A DNA stretch of 55,684 nt. Source: an uncultured Ruminococcus sp. (lineage in GTDB: Bacteria > Bacillota > Clostridia > Oscillospirales > Acutalibacteraceae). Below are positions 16,614 through 24,467 of this stretch, one piece after another. Position 1 is the stretch's first letter. Every line of letters starts with the position of its first letter. Where the stretch lies: assembly GCA_902776185.1 (NCBI GenBank), contig CACYPH010000012.1:1-55684 (forward strand), written 5' to 3'. The notes under the pieces are model-generated. The model did no database searches, was not told the DNA's origin, and saw only the letters and a list, made by a program, of their open reading frames with translations. Both the position numbers and the translations under genes were made by a program.

Positions 16614-17810
16614 TTATACAGGTTCGTGGAAGGTATCCGGATGACTGCTGTCAAAAACCTCGTTCGCCCACATCAGCGTGACGAGCGGTTCGGAATCCGA
16701 GAGATTGATGATGTTGTGCGACCAGCCGGGGATCATATGGACAGCTTCGATTTTTTCGCCGCTGACCTCAAAGCTGACCTTTTCATTGGTGTGGATATTG
16801 CGCTCCTCGATCCGCGCGCGTCCCGCGACAACGATGAACAGCTCCCACTTTGAATTATGCCAGTGCTGCCCCTTGGTGATACCGGGTTTAGAGATATTCA
16901 CGCTGAACTGACCGCTGTCCAAGGTTTTCATCACCGTTGTAAACGAACCGCGGTGATCGGTATTCATTTTCAGCGGATATTTGAACGCCGCGGTCGGCAG
17001 ATAGGTCAGATACAGGCTGTACAGCTTCTTCGCAAAGCTGCCGTCGGGAATAGACGGCATCATCAGCGAATCATGCTGCGCCTTGAATTCCTGCAGCAGA
17101 TCGACGATCTCTCCGAGAGTCACGGTATAGGTCAGCGGAACGTAGCAGAATTTTCCCCCTGCCCGCTCAACGGGGCGAAGTCCGTCATATTCACAGCGCT
17201 TTTCCTTGCCCTCCAGCAGGTCGAACATCGCTTCAACAAGATCGTCTATGTACAGCAGCTCAACGGTCGCTGAGCGGTCATTCACCGTGAAAGGCAGGTC
17301 GTTCGCCACAGCGTTGCAGAAGGTTGAAACCGCGCTGTTATAGTTCGGACGGCTGTGTCCCATCAGATTCGGAAAGCGGTAGACCGCGACCTTTACCCCG
17401 TTCTCCTCGCCGTATCGAAAGAACAATTCTTCGCCTGCGAGCTTGCTTTTGCCGTAATCACTCTCACCATATCTCCCAATAAGGGTAGCTTGAACAGATG
17501 ACGACAGCATCACGGGTGCCTTATTCTCATACTTCTTCAACATATCAAGCAATTTGGAACCGAAGCCGAAATTGCCCTGCATGAATTCTGCGTTGTCCTT
17601 AGGGCGATTTACTCCCGCAAGGTTAAAAACAAAATCTGCTTTTCGGCAATAGTCCTCGAGCTGCTCATCGGTGCTGTCGATATCATACTCATAGATGCCT
17701 TTGATCCTCAGCTCGGGTCTGGTGCGGTACTTGTTGTCGCGAATATTTTTCAGATTGTCGACCAGCGCTCTGCCGACCATCCCCTTAGCGCCTGTTACCA
17801 AAACATTCAT
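16614..17810 (-). CDS. FnlB/WbjC/Cap8F-type sugar nucleotide reductase
   Basis: 398-residue two-domain protein. The N-terminal SDR domain has TGAKGMVGRALVDNL and the catalytic YGKSK near residue 130. The C-terminal cupin domain has the GQHWHNSKWELFIVV metal-site motif around residue 320. This pairing defines the reductase that makes UDP-2-acetamido-2,6-dideoxy-L-talose on the route to UDP-L-FucNAc. Start at 17810 overlaps the end of the epimerase gene, with GGAG upstream; an upstream in-frame codon at 17825 is less likely. Its partner FnlC is adjacent, but the first enzyme FnlA (4,6-dehydratase/5-epimerase) is not in the window. Confidence 0.87.
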   Translation of the reverse strand: MNVLVTGAKGMVGRALVDNLKNIRDNKYRTRPELRIKGIYEYDIDSTDEQLEDYCRKADFVFNLAGVNRPKDNAEFMQGNFGFGSKLLDMLKKYENKAPVMLSSSVQATLIGRYGESDYGKSKLAGEELFFRYGEENGVKVAVYRFPNLMGHSRPNYNSAVSTFCNAVANDLPFTVNDRSATVELLYIDDLVEAMFDLLEGKEKRCEYDGLRPVERAGGKFCYVPLTYTVTLGEIVDLLQEFKAQHDSLMMPSIPDGSFAKKLYSLYLTYLPTAAFKYPLKMNTDHRGSFTTVMKTLDSGQFSVNISKPGITKGQHWHNSKWELFIVVAGRARIEERNIHTNEKVSFEVSGEKIEAVHMIPGWSHNIINLSDSEPLVTLMWANEVFDSSHPDTFHEPV

Positions 17811-18976
17811 ACGTCTTTTCTCCAAACCATCTTGTTCACAACGCCGGTGTAAGACTGGATCAGCTTGATGACCTTATCGGAAACATTTTCGTCGGTATAA
17901 TCCGGCACAGGGATACCCAAATCGCCGTTCTGATTCATCTCGACTGCGGTATCGACCGCTTGGAGCAGGCTCTTTTCATCGATGCCGGCAAGGATGAAGC
18001 AGGCTTTATCGAGCGCCTCGGGACGTTCGGTCGAGGTGCGGATACATACCGCAGGGAAAGGCTTGCCGATGCTCGTGAAGAAAGAGCTTTCCTCGGGAAG
18101 TGTACCGCTGTCAGACACGACCGCAAAGGCGTTCATCTGCAGGCAGTTGTAGTCATGGAAGCCGAGCGGTTCATGCTGAATGACGCGCGCGTCCAATTGA
18201 AATCCGCTTGCCTCCAAACGCTTTTTTGAGCGCGGATGACAGGAGTACAGGATCGGCATATCATATTTTTCTGCCATTTTATTGATCGCCGTAAACAGGC
18301 TTTTGAAATTCTTTTCGGTATCGATATTCTCCTCGCGGTGGGCGGAAAGCAGGATGTATCTGCCCTTTTCCAGACCGAGCCGTGCATGGATATCCGACCT
18401 TTCGATCTGATCAAGGTTATTGTGCAGGACCTCTGCCATCGGCGAGCCGGTCACATAGGTGCGCTCCTTCGGCAATCCCGTATCGGCAAGATAACGCCTT
18501 GCGTGCTCAGAATACGCCAAATTGACGTCGGAGATGATGTCGACGATCCTGCGGTTGGTTTCCTCCGGCAGGCACTCGTCCTTACAACGGTTGCCCGCTT
18601 CCATATGAAAAATCGGGATATGCAGACGCTTCGCACCGATAACGGATAAGCAGGAATTGGTATCGCCCAGTACTAATACGGCGTCCGGCTGAATCTCGAC
18701 CATCAGCTGATAGGACTTCGCGATGATATTGCCCATCGTCTCGCCGAGATCCGCGCCGACAGCATCCAGATAGACGTCCGGATCGGCGAGCGACAGATCC
18801 TTGAAGAACACGCCGTTGAGATTATAGTCATAGTTCTGTCCCGTGTGGGCGAGGATCGTATCAAAATACTTTCGCGCCTTATTGATCACCGCTGAAAGGC
18901 GGATGATCTCGGGTCTTGTGCCGACAATGATCAGCAGCTTTAATTTTCCGTTATTCTGAAAGGAAACGTTACTCAT
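17807..18976 (-). CDS. UDP-N-acetylglucosamine 2-epimerase family (WecB/FnlC-like)
   Basis: 389 residues with the non-hydrolysing 2-epimerase fold: VGTRPEIIRLSAV at the N-terminus, LGDTNSCLS, HMEAGNRCKDECLPEETNRR, and SDSGTLPEE near the C-terminus, which bind the UDP-sugar. Beside a WbjC/FnlB reductase it most likely acts as FnlC, inverting C2 to give UDP-L-FucNAc. Plain WecB (UDP-ManNAc) is the alternative. Translationally coupled to the reductase by overlap and carried inside the spoVAD element. Confidence 0.9.
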   Translation of the reverse strand: MSNVSFQNNGKLKLLIIVGTRPEIIRLSAVINKARKYFDTILAHTGQNYDYNLNGVFFKDLSLADPDVYLDAVGADLGETMGNIIAKSYQLMVEIQPDAVLVLGDTNSCLSVIGAKRLHIPIFHMEAGNRCKDECLPEETNRRIVDIISDVNLAYSEHARRYLADTGLPKERTYVTGSPMAEVLHNNLDQIERSDIHARLGLEKGRYILLSAHREENIDTEKNFKSLFTAINKMAEKYDMPILYSCHPRSKKRLEASGFQLDARVIQHEPLGFHDYNCLQMNAFAVVSDSGTLPEESSFFTSIGKPFPAVCIRTSTERPEALDKACFILAGIDEKSLLQAVDTAVEMNQNGDLGIPVPDYTDENVSDKVIKLIQSYTGVVNKMVWRKDV

Positions 18977-19020
18977 AGCGACCTCCTAAGTCATTGAGCT
19001 TTTCTTTGATCCGGCGTCTC

Positions 19021-20253
19021 TTAATCTCTTCTGAACAGATCTCTGGTGTACACCTTTTCGGCGACATCATCCAGTACGGCATCATAGCGGTTGGCGATGA
19101 TCGCGTCGGACTGCTGTTTGAATGACGCAAGATCATTGACGATCCTTGAGCCGAAAAAGGTCGATCCGTCTTTCAGCGTCGGTTCATAGACGATGACGGT
19201 CGCACCCTTTGCCTTGATGCGCTTCATAACGCCTTGAATCGAGCTTTGGCGGAAATTATCTGAATCGCTCTTCATCGTCAGGCGGTACACACCGATCGTA
19301 ACGGGGTGTTCGATCTCCTGATTATAATCGCTGTTCTCGTGATAATAACCTGCTTTTTCCAGCACCCTGTCAGCGATAAACTCCTTGCGGGTGCGATTAC
19401 TCTCAACGATCGCCGACATCATATTCTGCGGCACCTCGTCATAATTGGCGAGAAGCTGCTTGGTGTCCTTCGGCAGACAGTATCCGCCGTATCCGAACGA
19501 CGGATTGTTATAATGCGAACCGATACGCGGGTCAAGACAAACGCCGTCGATAATCGCCTGTGTGTCCAGCCCCTTCATCTCGGCATAGGTATCCAGCTCA
19601 TTAAAGTAACTCACGCGCAGGGCAAGATAGGTGTTGGCGAACAGCTTGACCGCCTCCGCCTCAGAAAAGCCCATTATCAGCGTGTCAATATTTTCCTTGA
19701 GCGCACCCTCCTGCAACAGCTTTGCAAAGGTACGGGCGGCTTCGACCAAGCTGTCATCCTCCGTATCCGTACCGACGATGATGCGCGACGGATATAGATT
19801 ATCGTACAGCGCCTTAGATTCACGCAGGAATTCAGGGCTGAAAATGATTTTTTTACTGCCGGTTTTCTCCCGGATATGCGCGGTATAGCCGACAGGAACG
19901 GTGCTTTTGATCACTATGATCGCATTCGGATTTGACTGCATCACCAGCTCGATGACCGCCTCTACCGCAGAGGTATCAAAATAGTTCTTTTTGCTGTCAT
20001 AGTTGGTCGGCGCGGCGATCACAACATAATCCGCGTCCTTGTAGGCGTATTCTGCATCGAGGGTCGCTTCTAAATCGAGCTCCTTTTCGGTCAGATACTG
20101 TTCTATATATTCGTCCCGGATGGGCGATTTTTTGTTATTGATCAGCTCTACCTTTTCGGGGACGATATCCACCGCCTTGACCGTGTTATGCTGTGCGAGC
20201 AGTACAGCGATGGAGAGTCCGACGTAGCCTGTACCTGCTACTGCTATTTTCAT
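19021..20253 (-). CDS. ugd: UDP-glucose 6-dehydrogenase
   Basis: About 410 residues, short bacterial Ugd type. Rossmann motif [16 protein letters not shown], substrate-domain [14 protein letters not shown], and the catalytic cysteine in [16 protein letters not shown] around residue 255. It oxidises UDP-glucose to UDP-glucuronate with two NAD. I start at 20253, with AGGTGA upstream; three further codons to 20262 are unlikely. It follows the UDP-glucuronate 4-epimerase by 9 bp, so the pair would make UDP-galacturonate. Confidence 0.93.
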   Translation of the reverse strand: MKIAVAGTGYVGLSIAVLLAQHNTVKAVDIVPEKVELINNKKSPIRDEYIEQYLTEKELDLEATLDAEYAYKDADYVVIAAPTNYDSKKNYFDTSAVEAVIELVMQSNPNAIIVIKSTVPVGYTAHIREKTGSKKIIFSPEFLRESKALYDNLYPSRIIVGTDTEDDSLVEAARTFAKLLQEGALKENIDTLIMGFSEAEAVKLFANTYLALRVSYFNELDTYAEMKGLDTQAIIDGVCLDPRIGSHYNNPSFGYGGYCLPKDTKQLLANYDEVPQNMMSAIVESNRTRKEFIADRVLEKAGYYHENSDYNQEIEHPVTIGVYRLTMKSDSDNFRQSSIQGVMKRIKAKGATVIVYEPTLKDGSTFFGSRIVNDLASFKQQSDAIIANRYDAVLDDVAEKVYTRDLFRRD

Positions 20254-20262
20254 ATTACTCAC

Positions 20263-21342
20263 CTAAATTTGATAATACTCTTTATACCATGCCGCAAACC
20301 TGCGTAAACCTTCGCGCAGCGGCGTTGACGGCTTGTAGCCCAGATCGCGCTCCAAAGCGGATGTATCCGCATAGGTCACAGGCACATCGCCAGGCTGCAT
20401 GGGGACGAGTTTTTTATGCGCGTCAAAATCGTAATCTTCGGGCAGCACGCCTGCTCTGATCAGTTCTTCCTGAAGGATCTCCACAAAATCAAGCAGATTC
20501 TCGGGATGACTGTTGCCGATATTATACAGAGCATACGGCGCCAGAGGCAAGCCGTCATCACCGTTTTTACGCTCGGGCGGATTCATCATCACGCGCCTGA
20601 CGCCCTCGACGATATCGTCGATATAGGTAAAGTCGCGCTCACAGTTACCGTAGTTAAAGATCTCGATGGTATCGCCTTTTAACAGCTTGTCGGTGAATCC
20701 GAAGTAAGCCATATCGGGGCGGCCGGCAGGGCCGTAAACGGTGAAAAACCGCAGGCCCGTCGACGGGATATTGTAGAGCTTTGCATAAGCGTGCGCGAGC
20801 AGTTCGTTGCTTTTTTTAGTTGCGGCATAAAGGGATACCGGGTTGTCCACCTTGTCGTCGGTCGAGTACGGTACTTTTTCGTTCGTACCGTAGACCGAGG
20901 ACGAAGATGCATACACCAGATGCTCGACGCCCTTTTGTCCGTCGTCATACGAATGACGGCAGGCTTCGAGAATATTGTAGAAGCCGATCAGATTGCTTTG
21001 AATATATGCATCGGGATTCTCGATACTGTAGCGCACGCCCGCCTGTGCGGCAAGGTTGACCACGAGATCGGGTTTGTACACATCAAAGGTTTCGTCAATC
21101 AAATCCTTATCCGCCAGATCACCCTTGATGAACCGCCAGCTCACATCTGCGGCTTTTTCAGCAAGCCTGTCGATCTCTGTCAGTCGATATTCCTTGAGCG
21201 CCACATCATAGTAGTCGTTCATATTGTCAAGTCCGATGATCGTCATCGGTTCATTCGTTGAGATCAGCTTCATCACCAGGTTTGCGCCGATGAATCCGGC
21301 GGCGCCGGTGATGAGGATGTTTTTGTTCTTCAGTGGCGTCAT
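20263..21342 (-). CDS. UDP-glucuronate 4-epimerase (CapI/LpsL-like)
   Basis: 359-residue SDR epimerase. N-terminal GAAGFIGANLVMKL binds NAD, and GLDNMNDYYDVALKEYRL is the diagnostic segment of UDP-glucuronate 4-epimerases, distinguishing them from GalE. The catalytic pair is SSSVYG and the YAATKKSNE Tyr-Lys motif. It interconverts UDP-glucuronate and UDP-galacturonate. First gene of the four-gene operon inside the spoVAD element, behind a perfect consensus promoter. Confidence 0.92.
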   Translation of the reverse strand: MTPLKNKNILITGAAGFIGANLVMKLISTNEPMTIIGLDNMNDYYDVALKEYRLTEIDRLAEKAADVSWRFIKGDLADKDLIDETFDVYKPDLVVNLAAQAGVRYSIENPDAYIQSNLIGFYNILEACRHSYDDGQKGVEHLVYASSSSVYGTNEKVPYSTDDKVDNPVSLYAATKKSNELLAHAYAKLYNIPSTGLRFFTVYGPAGRPDMAYFGFTDKLLKGDTIEIFNYGNCERDFTYIDDIVEGVRRVMMNPPERKNGDDGLPLAPYALYNIGNSHPENLLDFVEILQEELIRAGVLPEDYDFDAHKKLVPMQPGDVPVTYADTSALERDLGYKPSTPLREGLRRFAAWYKEYYQI

Positions 21343-21381
21343 AAACTATCCCGTTCTTCGAAAAAATGATATATTTATATT

Positions 21382-21410
21382 ATTATATTACTTTATAGGA
21401 CAGGTGTCAA
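21382..21410 (-). promoter_or_regulatory. sigma-A promoter of the nucleotide-sugar operon
   Basis: Minus-strand TTGACA (21405-21410), 17-nt spacer, TATAAT (21382-21387): full consensus, so vegetative expression is expected. A 16-bp AT-only palindrome, AATATTTATAAATATT, lies upstream at 21453-21468. Confidence 0.9.
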
Positions 21411-21519
21411 ATAAAGTGCACAAAAAAACGAGGAGAAAACATCCATTTTGAGAATATTTATAAATATTTTTCCAAAACTAATCCCATAACATTCATCTGT
21501 CAAAGGAGAATCGAACCAT

Positions 21520-21744
21520 ATGGATCCAAGCCGGGACGCGTCGATTGATCCGTCCGATACTATTCCCCGTAATTTTGAAAATCCCTCAGCCTCTCCCCTG
21601 TCAGCTCCCGTAAAATCGGACGCCACGAGGGCATCCGATCCTTACCGCCTCGAAATCAACGACACGGTCGTTCATCTGCACTTTTGCGGTGCAAAAAGCC
21701 TGAACACCTGCCTTGCCGACGCCTTCGATACAGCCGCTCTGTGA
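21520..21744 (+). CDS. TnpW-like small transposon protein
   Basis: 74 residues. The C-terminal half, from YRLEINDTVVHLHF onward through a segment ending LADAFDTAAL, fits the TnpW pattern (a Tyr-x-Val-x-His-Phe strand followed by a helix). The N-terminal half is Ser/Pro-rich and poorly conserved. TnpW-type ORFs travel with TnpX large serine recombinases in Tn4451-like elements; their function is not established to me. AAAGGAG lies 12 nt upstream of the ATG, a long spacing. It precedes the recombinase on the same strand by 93 bp. Assignment is by pattern and context. Confidence 0.6.
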   Translation: MDPSRDASIDPSDTIPRNFENPSASPLSAPVKSDATRASDPYRLEINDTVVHLHFCGAKSLNTCLADAFDTAAL

Positions 21745-21760
21745 TGGAAAAATATACCGC

Positions 21761-21789
21761 TTGAGAAGCAAAAAGAGATATGGTATACT
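21761..21789 (+). promoter_or_regulatory. promoter of the serine recombinase
   Basis: TTGAGA (21761-21766), 17-nt spacer, TATACT (21784-21789). The -10 box lies within the inverted repeat at 21782-21813, so a bound factor would occlude it. Confidence 0.7.
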
Positions 21790-21813
21790 GTCAGCGATGA
21801 AAGACAGTATACC
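21782..21813. promoter_or_regulatory. operator-like inverted repeat before the recombinase
   Basis: GGTATACTGTC (21782-21792) and GACAGTATACC (21803-21813) are perfect 11-bp arms 10 nt apart, overlapping the -10 box. The same 11-mer occurs near the distant attachment site (16495-16505). Confidence 0.65.
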
Positions 21814-21837
21814 GCCGATAGGTTAAGGAGGTATACG

Positions 21838-23472
21838 ATGCCATACGGCACTGATACAGGGCAGCCTGAGCGGGTCGTCAGGACCTACAAGGCTGCTCTT
21901 TATATTCGCCTGTCGCGTGACGACGGCGACAAAGCGGAATCGGATTCTGTCGTCAACCAGAAAGACCTGCTGACAAGCTTCGCGGACAGTCAGCCGGATA
22001 TCGAAACCTATGATTGCTATATCGACGACGGCTGGTCGGGAGCCAATTTCAACCGTCCGGATTTTCTCAGGATGATGGCGGACGTCTATTCGGAAAAGGT
22101 CGACTGCATCATCGTCAAGGACAGCTCCCGCTTCGGCAGAAACGCTTCTGAGAGCGGCCGCTACATCGGCGAGATATTCCCGCGGCTGCGCGTGCGCTAT
22201 ATCGCCGTGAACGATGCGATCGATTCCGGCAGAAGCCGGGGCGTTGCGATCGACTTTCTCAACAACAGCATGCGCGGGATGATCAACGAATATTATGTTG
22301 CCGCAAACTCCGAGAACATCTGCGCCACGCTGAATATGGAGCGGCGGCGCGGGGATTTCATCGGTTCATTTGCCAAATACGGCTACAAAAAAGATCCCGC
22401 CGACCGCCACAAGCTGATCATCGACGAAGAGGCGGCACAAATCGTGCGTCTGATCTTTCGGATGTTTCTGAACGGATCGGGGATTCGAACGATCGTCCGT
22501 CATCTGAACGATAACGGAATCCCCAATCCATCGACCTACAAACGCCGTCTTGAACCCAATTACCGAATCAGCGGCTCGACGCTTTGGAGCGATAAGACCG
22601 TCCGGCGCACACTGCACGACGAGATGTACATCGGCAACATGGTACAGGGCAAGTTCAAAAAGGTCAGCTACAAGGACAAGGCGATCATCGCTCAGCCCGA
22701 AGCAGAATGGATCAAAGTCCGAAACACCCATGAGGCGATCATCTCAAAAGAGGACTATGAACACGCTCAGCGACTGCTGGAGCAGCGAGCAAAAGCCTCT
22801 GCCGTCAGCGGTGAGATCGGTTTATTTTCGGGATTGCTGAAATGCGCCGACTGCGGTCACGCGCTGATCAAAAAGGCCAATAAAAATGCGAACAAAACCT
22901 ATGTTTACTACCGTTGCTCGACCCACTGTAAATGCAAGACCGCCTGCTCCTCCCACACCGTCAGCTACGACAAGCTGTATCACACGGTGCTGTGCTGTAT
23001 CCAAAGGATGGTGGAAATCGCGGTCGACGCCGATGAGGTGATCAAAAAACTGCGCCGGCATCGATCTGCAGCTGCGGATGACGACAGACGGATACAGCTG
23101 CAAAAGCAGGAAAATGAACTTGAAAAGGTCACAAATCTGCTCGCCGACCTTTACCCTGACTTCAAAAGCGGCATACTGAACGTCGATCAATACCGCATCA
23201 ACAAACAAAAGTATGAGAAAATCCGCGAAAGCCTGACGCAAAGTATCGAAGAGCTGAGAGAATCTATCCACGATTCCAAGCTTCCGGATAAAACGAACGC
23301 GTTTGTCGAACACTTTAAACGTCACGGCAACATCGACCGTCTGACCCGCCCCCTGCTGACGGAATTGATCGAACAGATCGTCGTGGATGAGAACGGCGAT
23401 CTCGACGTTACCTTCCGATTTCGCGACGCCTTTGAAGAGGCTCGCAGGGCAACAGCTGGTCACAAGGCGTGA
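21838..23472 (+). CDS. large serine recombinase (TnpX/TndX type)
   Basis: 544 residues. The resolvase catalytic domain (about 18-165) has YIRLSRDDG with nucleophile Ser26, and DSSRFGRN with the conserved arginines. The recombinase DNA-binding domain follows (about 190-300). A zinc ribbon at about 335-390 begins CADCGHALIKK and has further paired cysteines. A Gln/Lys/Glu-rich coiled coil at about 425-480 is followed by a DUF4368-like tail. GGAGG sits ahead of the ATG. It is encoded inside the element that splits spoVAD and is the obvious agent of insertion and excision. Directionality usually needs a separate factor; the TnpW-like ORF upstream is one candidate. Intact, no frameshift. Confidence 0.95.
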   Translation: MPYGTDTGQPERVVRTYKAALYIRLSRDDGDKAESDSVVNQKDLLTSFADSQPDIETYDCYIDDGWSGANFNRPDFLRMMADVYSEKVDCIIVKDSSRFGRNASESGRYIGEIFPRLRVRYIAVNDAIDSGRSRGVAIDFLNNSMRGMINEYYVAANSENICATLNMERRRGDFIGSFAKYGYKKDPADRHKLIIDEEAAQIVRLIFRMFLNGSGIRTIVRHLNDNGIPNPSTYKRRLEPNYRISGSTLWSDKTVRRTLHDEMYIGNMVQGKFKKVSYKDKAIIAQPEAEWIKVRNTHEAIISKEDYEHAQRLLEQRAKASAVSGEIGLFSGLLKCADCGHALIKKANKNANKTYVYYRCSTHCKCKTACSSHTVSYDKLYHTVLCCIQRMVEIAVDADEVIKKLRRHRSAAADDDRRIQLQKQENELEKVTNLLADLYPDFKSGILNVDQYRINKQKYEKIRESLTQSIEELRESIHDSKLPDKTNAFVEHFKRHGNIDRLTRPLLTELIEQIVVDENGDLDVTFRFRDAFEEARRATAGHKA

Positions 23473-23490
23473 ATCAAGGTCAATTCATGG

Positions 23491-23519
23491 TAGACAAACC
23501 CTTCGATTTGTGGCAAAAT
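23491..23519 (+). promoter_or_regulatory. possible promoter of nfo
   Basis: TAGACA (23491-23496), 17-nt spacer, CAAAAT (23514-23519), followed by CGGAGGG before the ATG. Only a fair match to sigma-A. Confidence 0.45.
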
Positions 23520-23542
23520 AAGAACAGATCGGAGGGATTCAT

Positions 23543-24373
23543 ATGATTTACATCGGCTGTCACCTGAGCGTGACCAACGGGTATGAGGCGATGGGCAAAA
23601 AGATGCTGGATTTCGGCGGCAACACCTTTGCTTACTTTACCCGCAATCCGCGCGGCGGCAAATCCAAGGAGATCATCCCCGAGGATGCGGCGGCGCTGAA
23701 TCAACTACTCAGAGAGAACCGTTTCGGAGCGCTTGTCGCACACGGCAGCTACACCATGAACCTCTGCGCTTCCAATCCCGTCACCAAAGCGAACGGCTTA
23801 GATATGCTGCAAAAGGATATTGATCGGATGGAAGCCTTTCCCGGGAACTTCTACAACTTCCACCCCGGCGCGCATACGGGTCAGGGAGCGGACAAAGGGA
23901 TCGAACTGATCGCCGAGGCGCTCAACTCAGTTCTTTTCCCTCAAATGCAAACCACCGTTCTCCTCGAGACCATGGCGGGCAAGGGAACGGAAATGGGCAG
24001 GAGCTTTGAGGAGCTGCGCGCGATCATCGACCGTGTCGAGCTCAGCGACAAGCTCGGCGTATGCTTCGACACCTGTCATGTATGGGATGCTGGCTACGAT
24101 ATCGCGGGCGATCTCGACGGCGTGCTGCAGCGGTTCGACGATGTGATCGGTCTTGAGCGGCTCTATGCCGTCCATTTCAACGACAGCAAGAATCCCTGCG
24201 GCTCTCACAAGGATCGCCACGAAAAGCTCGGAGAGGGCTGTATCGGCATGGAAGCGATGAAGCGCATCGCCCTCCACCCCGCTCTGCAAAACAAGCCCTT
24301 CATCCTGGAGACACCGAACGACGACAGCGGTTACATCAAAGAGATCCGCACCGTCCTGAGCTGGATGAAATAA
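23543..24373 (+). CDS. nfo: endonuclease IV (AP endonuclease)
   Basis: 276-residue TIM-barrel zinc enzyme that cuts 5' of abasic sites. Family blocks are GCHLSVTNGYEAM, HGSYTMNLC, NFHPGAHTGQG, LLETMAGKGTEMG, GVCFDTCHVWDAGYD, HFNDSKNPCGSHKDRHE with the metal-binding His and Asp residues, and ETP near the end. GGAGG lies 8 nt upstream of the ATG. It is carried by the spoVAD element, after the recombinase. In B. subtilis nfo is a sporulation gene protecting spore DNA, so its presence here is notable, although housekeeping copies are common. Confidence 0.95.
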   Translation: MIYIGCHLSVTNGYEAMGKKMLDFGGNTFAYFTRNPRGGKSKEIIPEDAAALNQLLRENRFGALVAHGSYTMNLCASNPVTKANGLDMLQKDIDRMEAFPGNFYNFHPGAHTGQGADKGIELIAEALNSVLFPQMQTTVLLETMAGKGTEMGRSFEELRAIIDRVELSDKLGVCFDTCHVWDAGYDIAGDLDGVLQRFDDVIGLERLYAVHFNDSKNPCGSHKDRHEKLGEGCIGMEAMKRIALHPALQNKPFILETPNDDSGYIKEIRTVLSWMK

Positions 24374-24391
24374 CAGAATCATTACATAAGT

Positions 24392-24432
24392 ACGTCCGCT
24401 GTCAGCAAGCGCTGTTGACAGCGGACGTTTTA
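24392..24432 (+). terminator. terminator of nfo
   Basis: ACGTCCGCTGTCA (24392-24404) pairs perfectly with TGACAGCGGACGT (24416-24428), then TTTT. It abuts the element's attachment arm. Confidence 0.9.
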
Positions 24433-24437
24433 AAAAA

Positions 24438-24467
24438 GTTTTGTTCCTTACTTGACATCAGCAGGTG
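24438..24467. other. attachment site at the spoVAD N-terminal junction
   Basis: Core GCAGGTG at 24461-24467. Reading away from the centre on the element side: TGCTGATG, 8 nt, GGAACAAAAC (ending 24438). On the gene side: TGCCATGGCGG. The premature TAA that ends the N-terminal half (24448-24450) lies in the 8-nt spacer. Confidence 0.88.

Larger units (their letters stand above)
16437..24467. mobile_element. 8,024-bp serine-recombinase element interrupting spoVAD
   Basis: Bounded by direct copies of CACCTGC at 16437-16443 and 24461-24467 inside spoVAD. Contents: four nucleotide-sugar genes (minus), a TnpW-like small ORF, a TnpX-like large serine recombinase and nfo (plus). Gene-side flanks unite to an imperfect palindrome, half-sites TGCCATGGCGG and TGCCGCGGCGG around a central CC. 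Element-side flanks unite to half-sites with GATG-N8-GGAACAWAAC around the same CC. These are attB and attP architectures. Excision would restore spoVAD in frame. There are no phage structural, replication or conjugation genes, so it is a small integrative element or a skin-like intervening sequence. Confidence 0.92.

Noticed and set aside
16444-16654. N-terminal extension of the SpoVAD C-terminal half as a separate gene
   Set aside because: These codons come from the element's attachment arm and the sugar-operon terminator, with no ribosome binding site. Only the part from 16441 down is SpoVAD.
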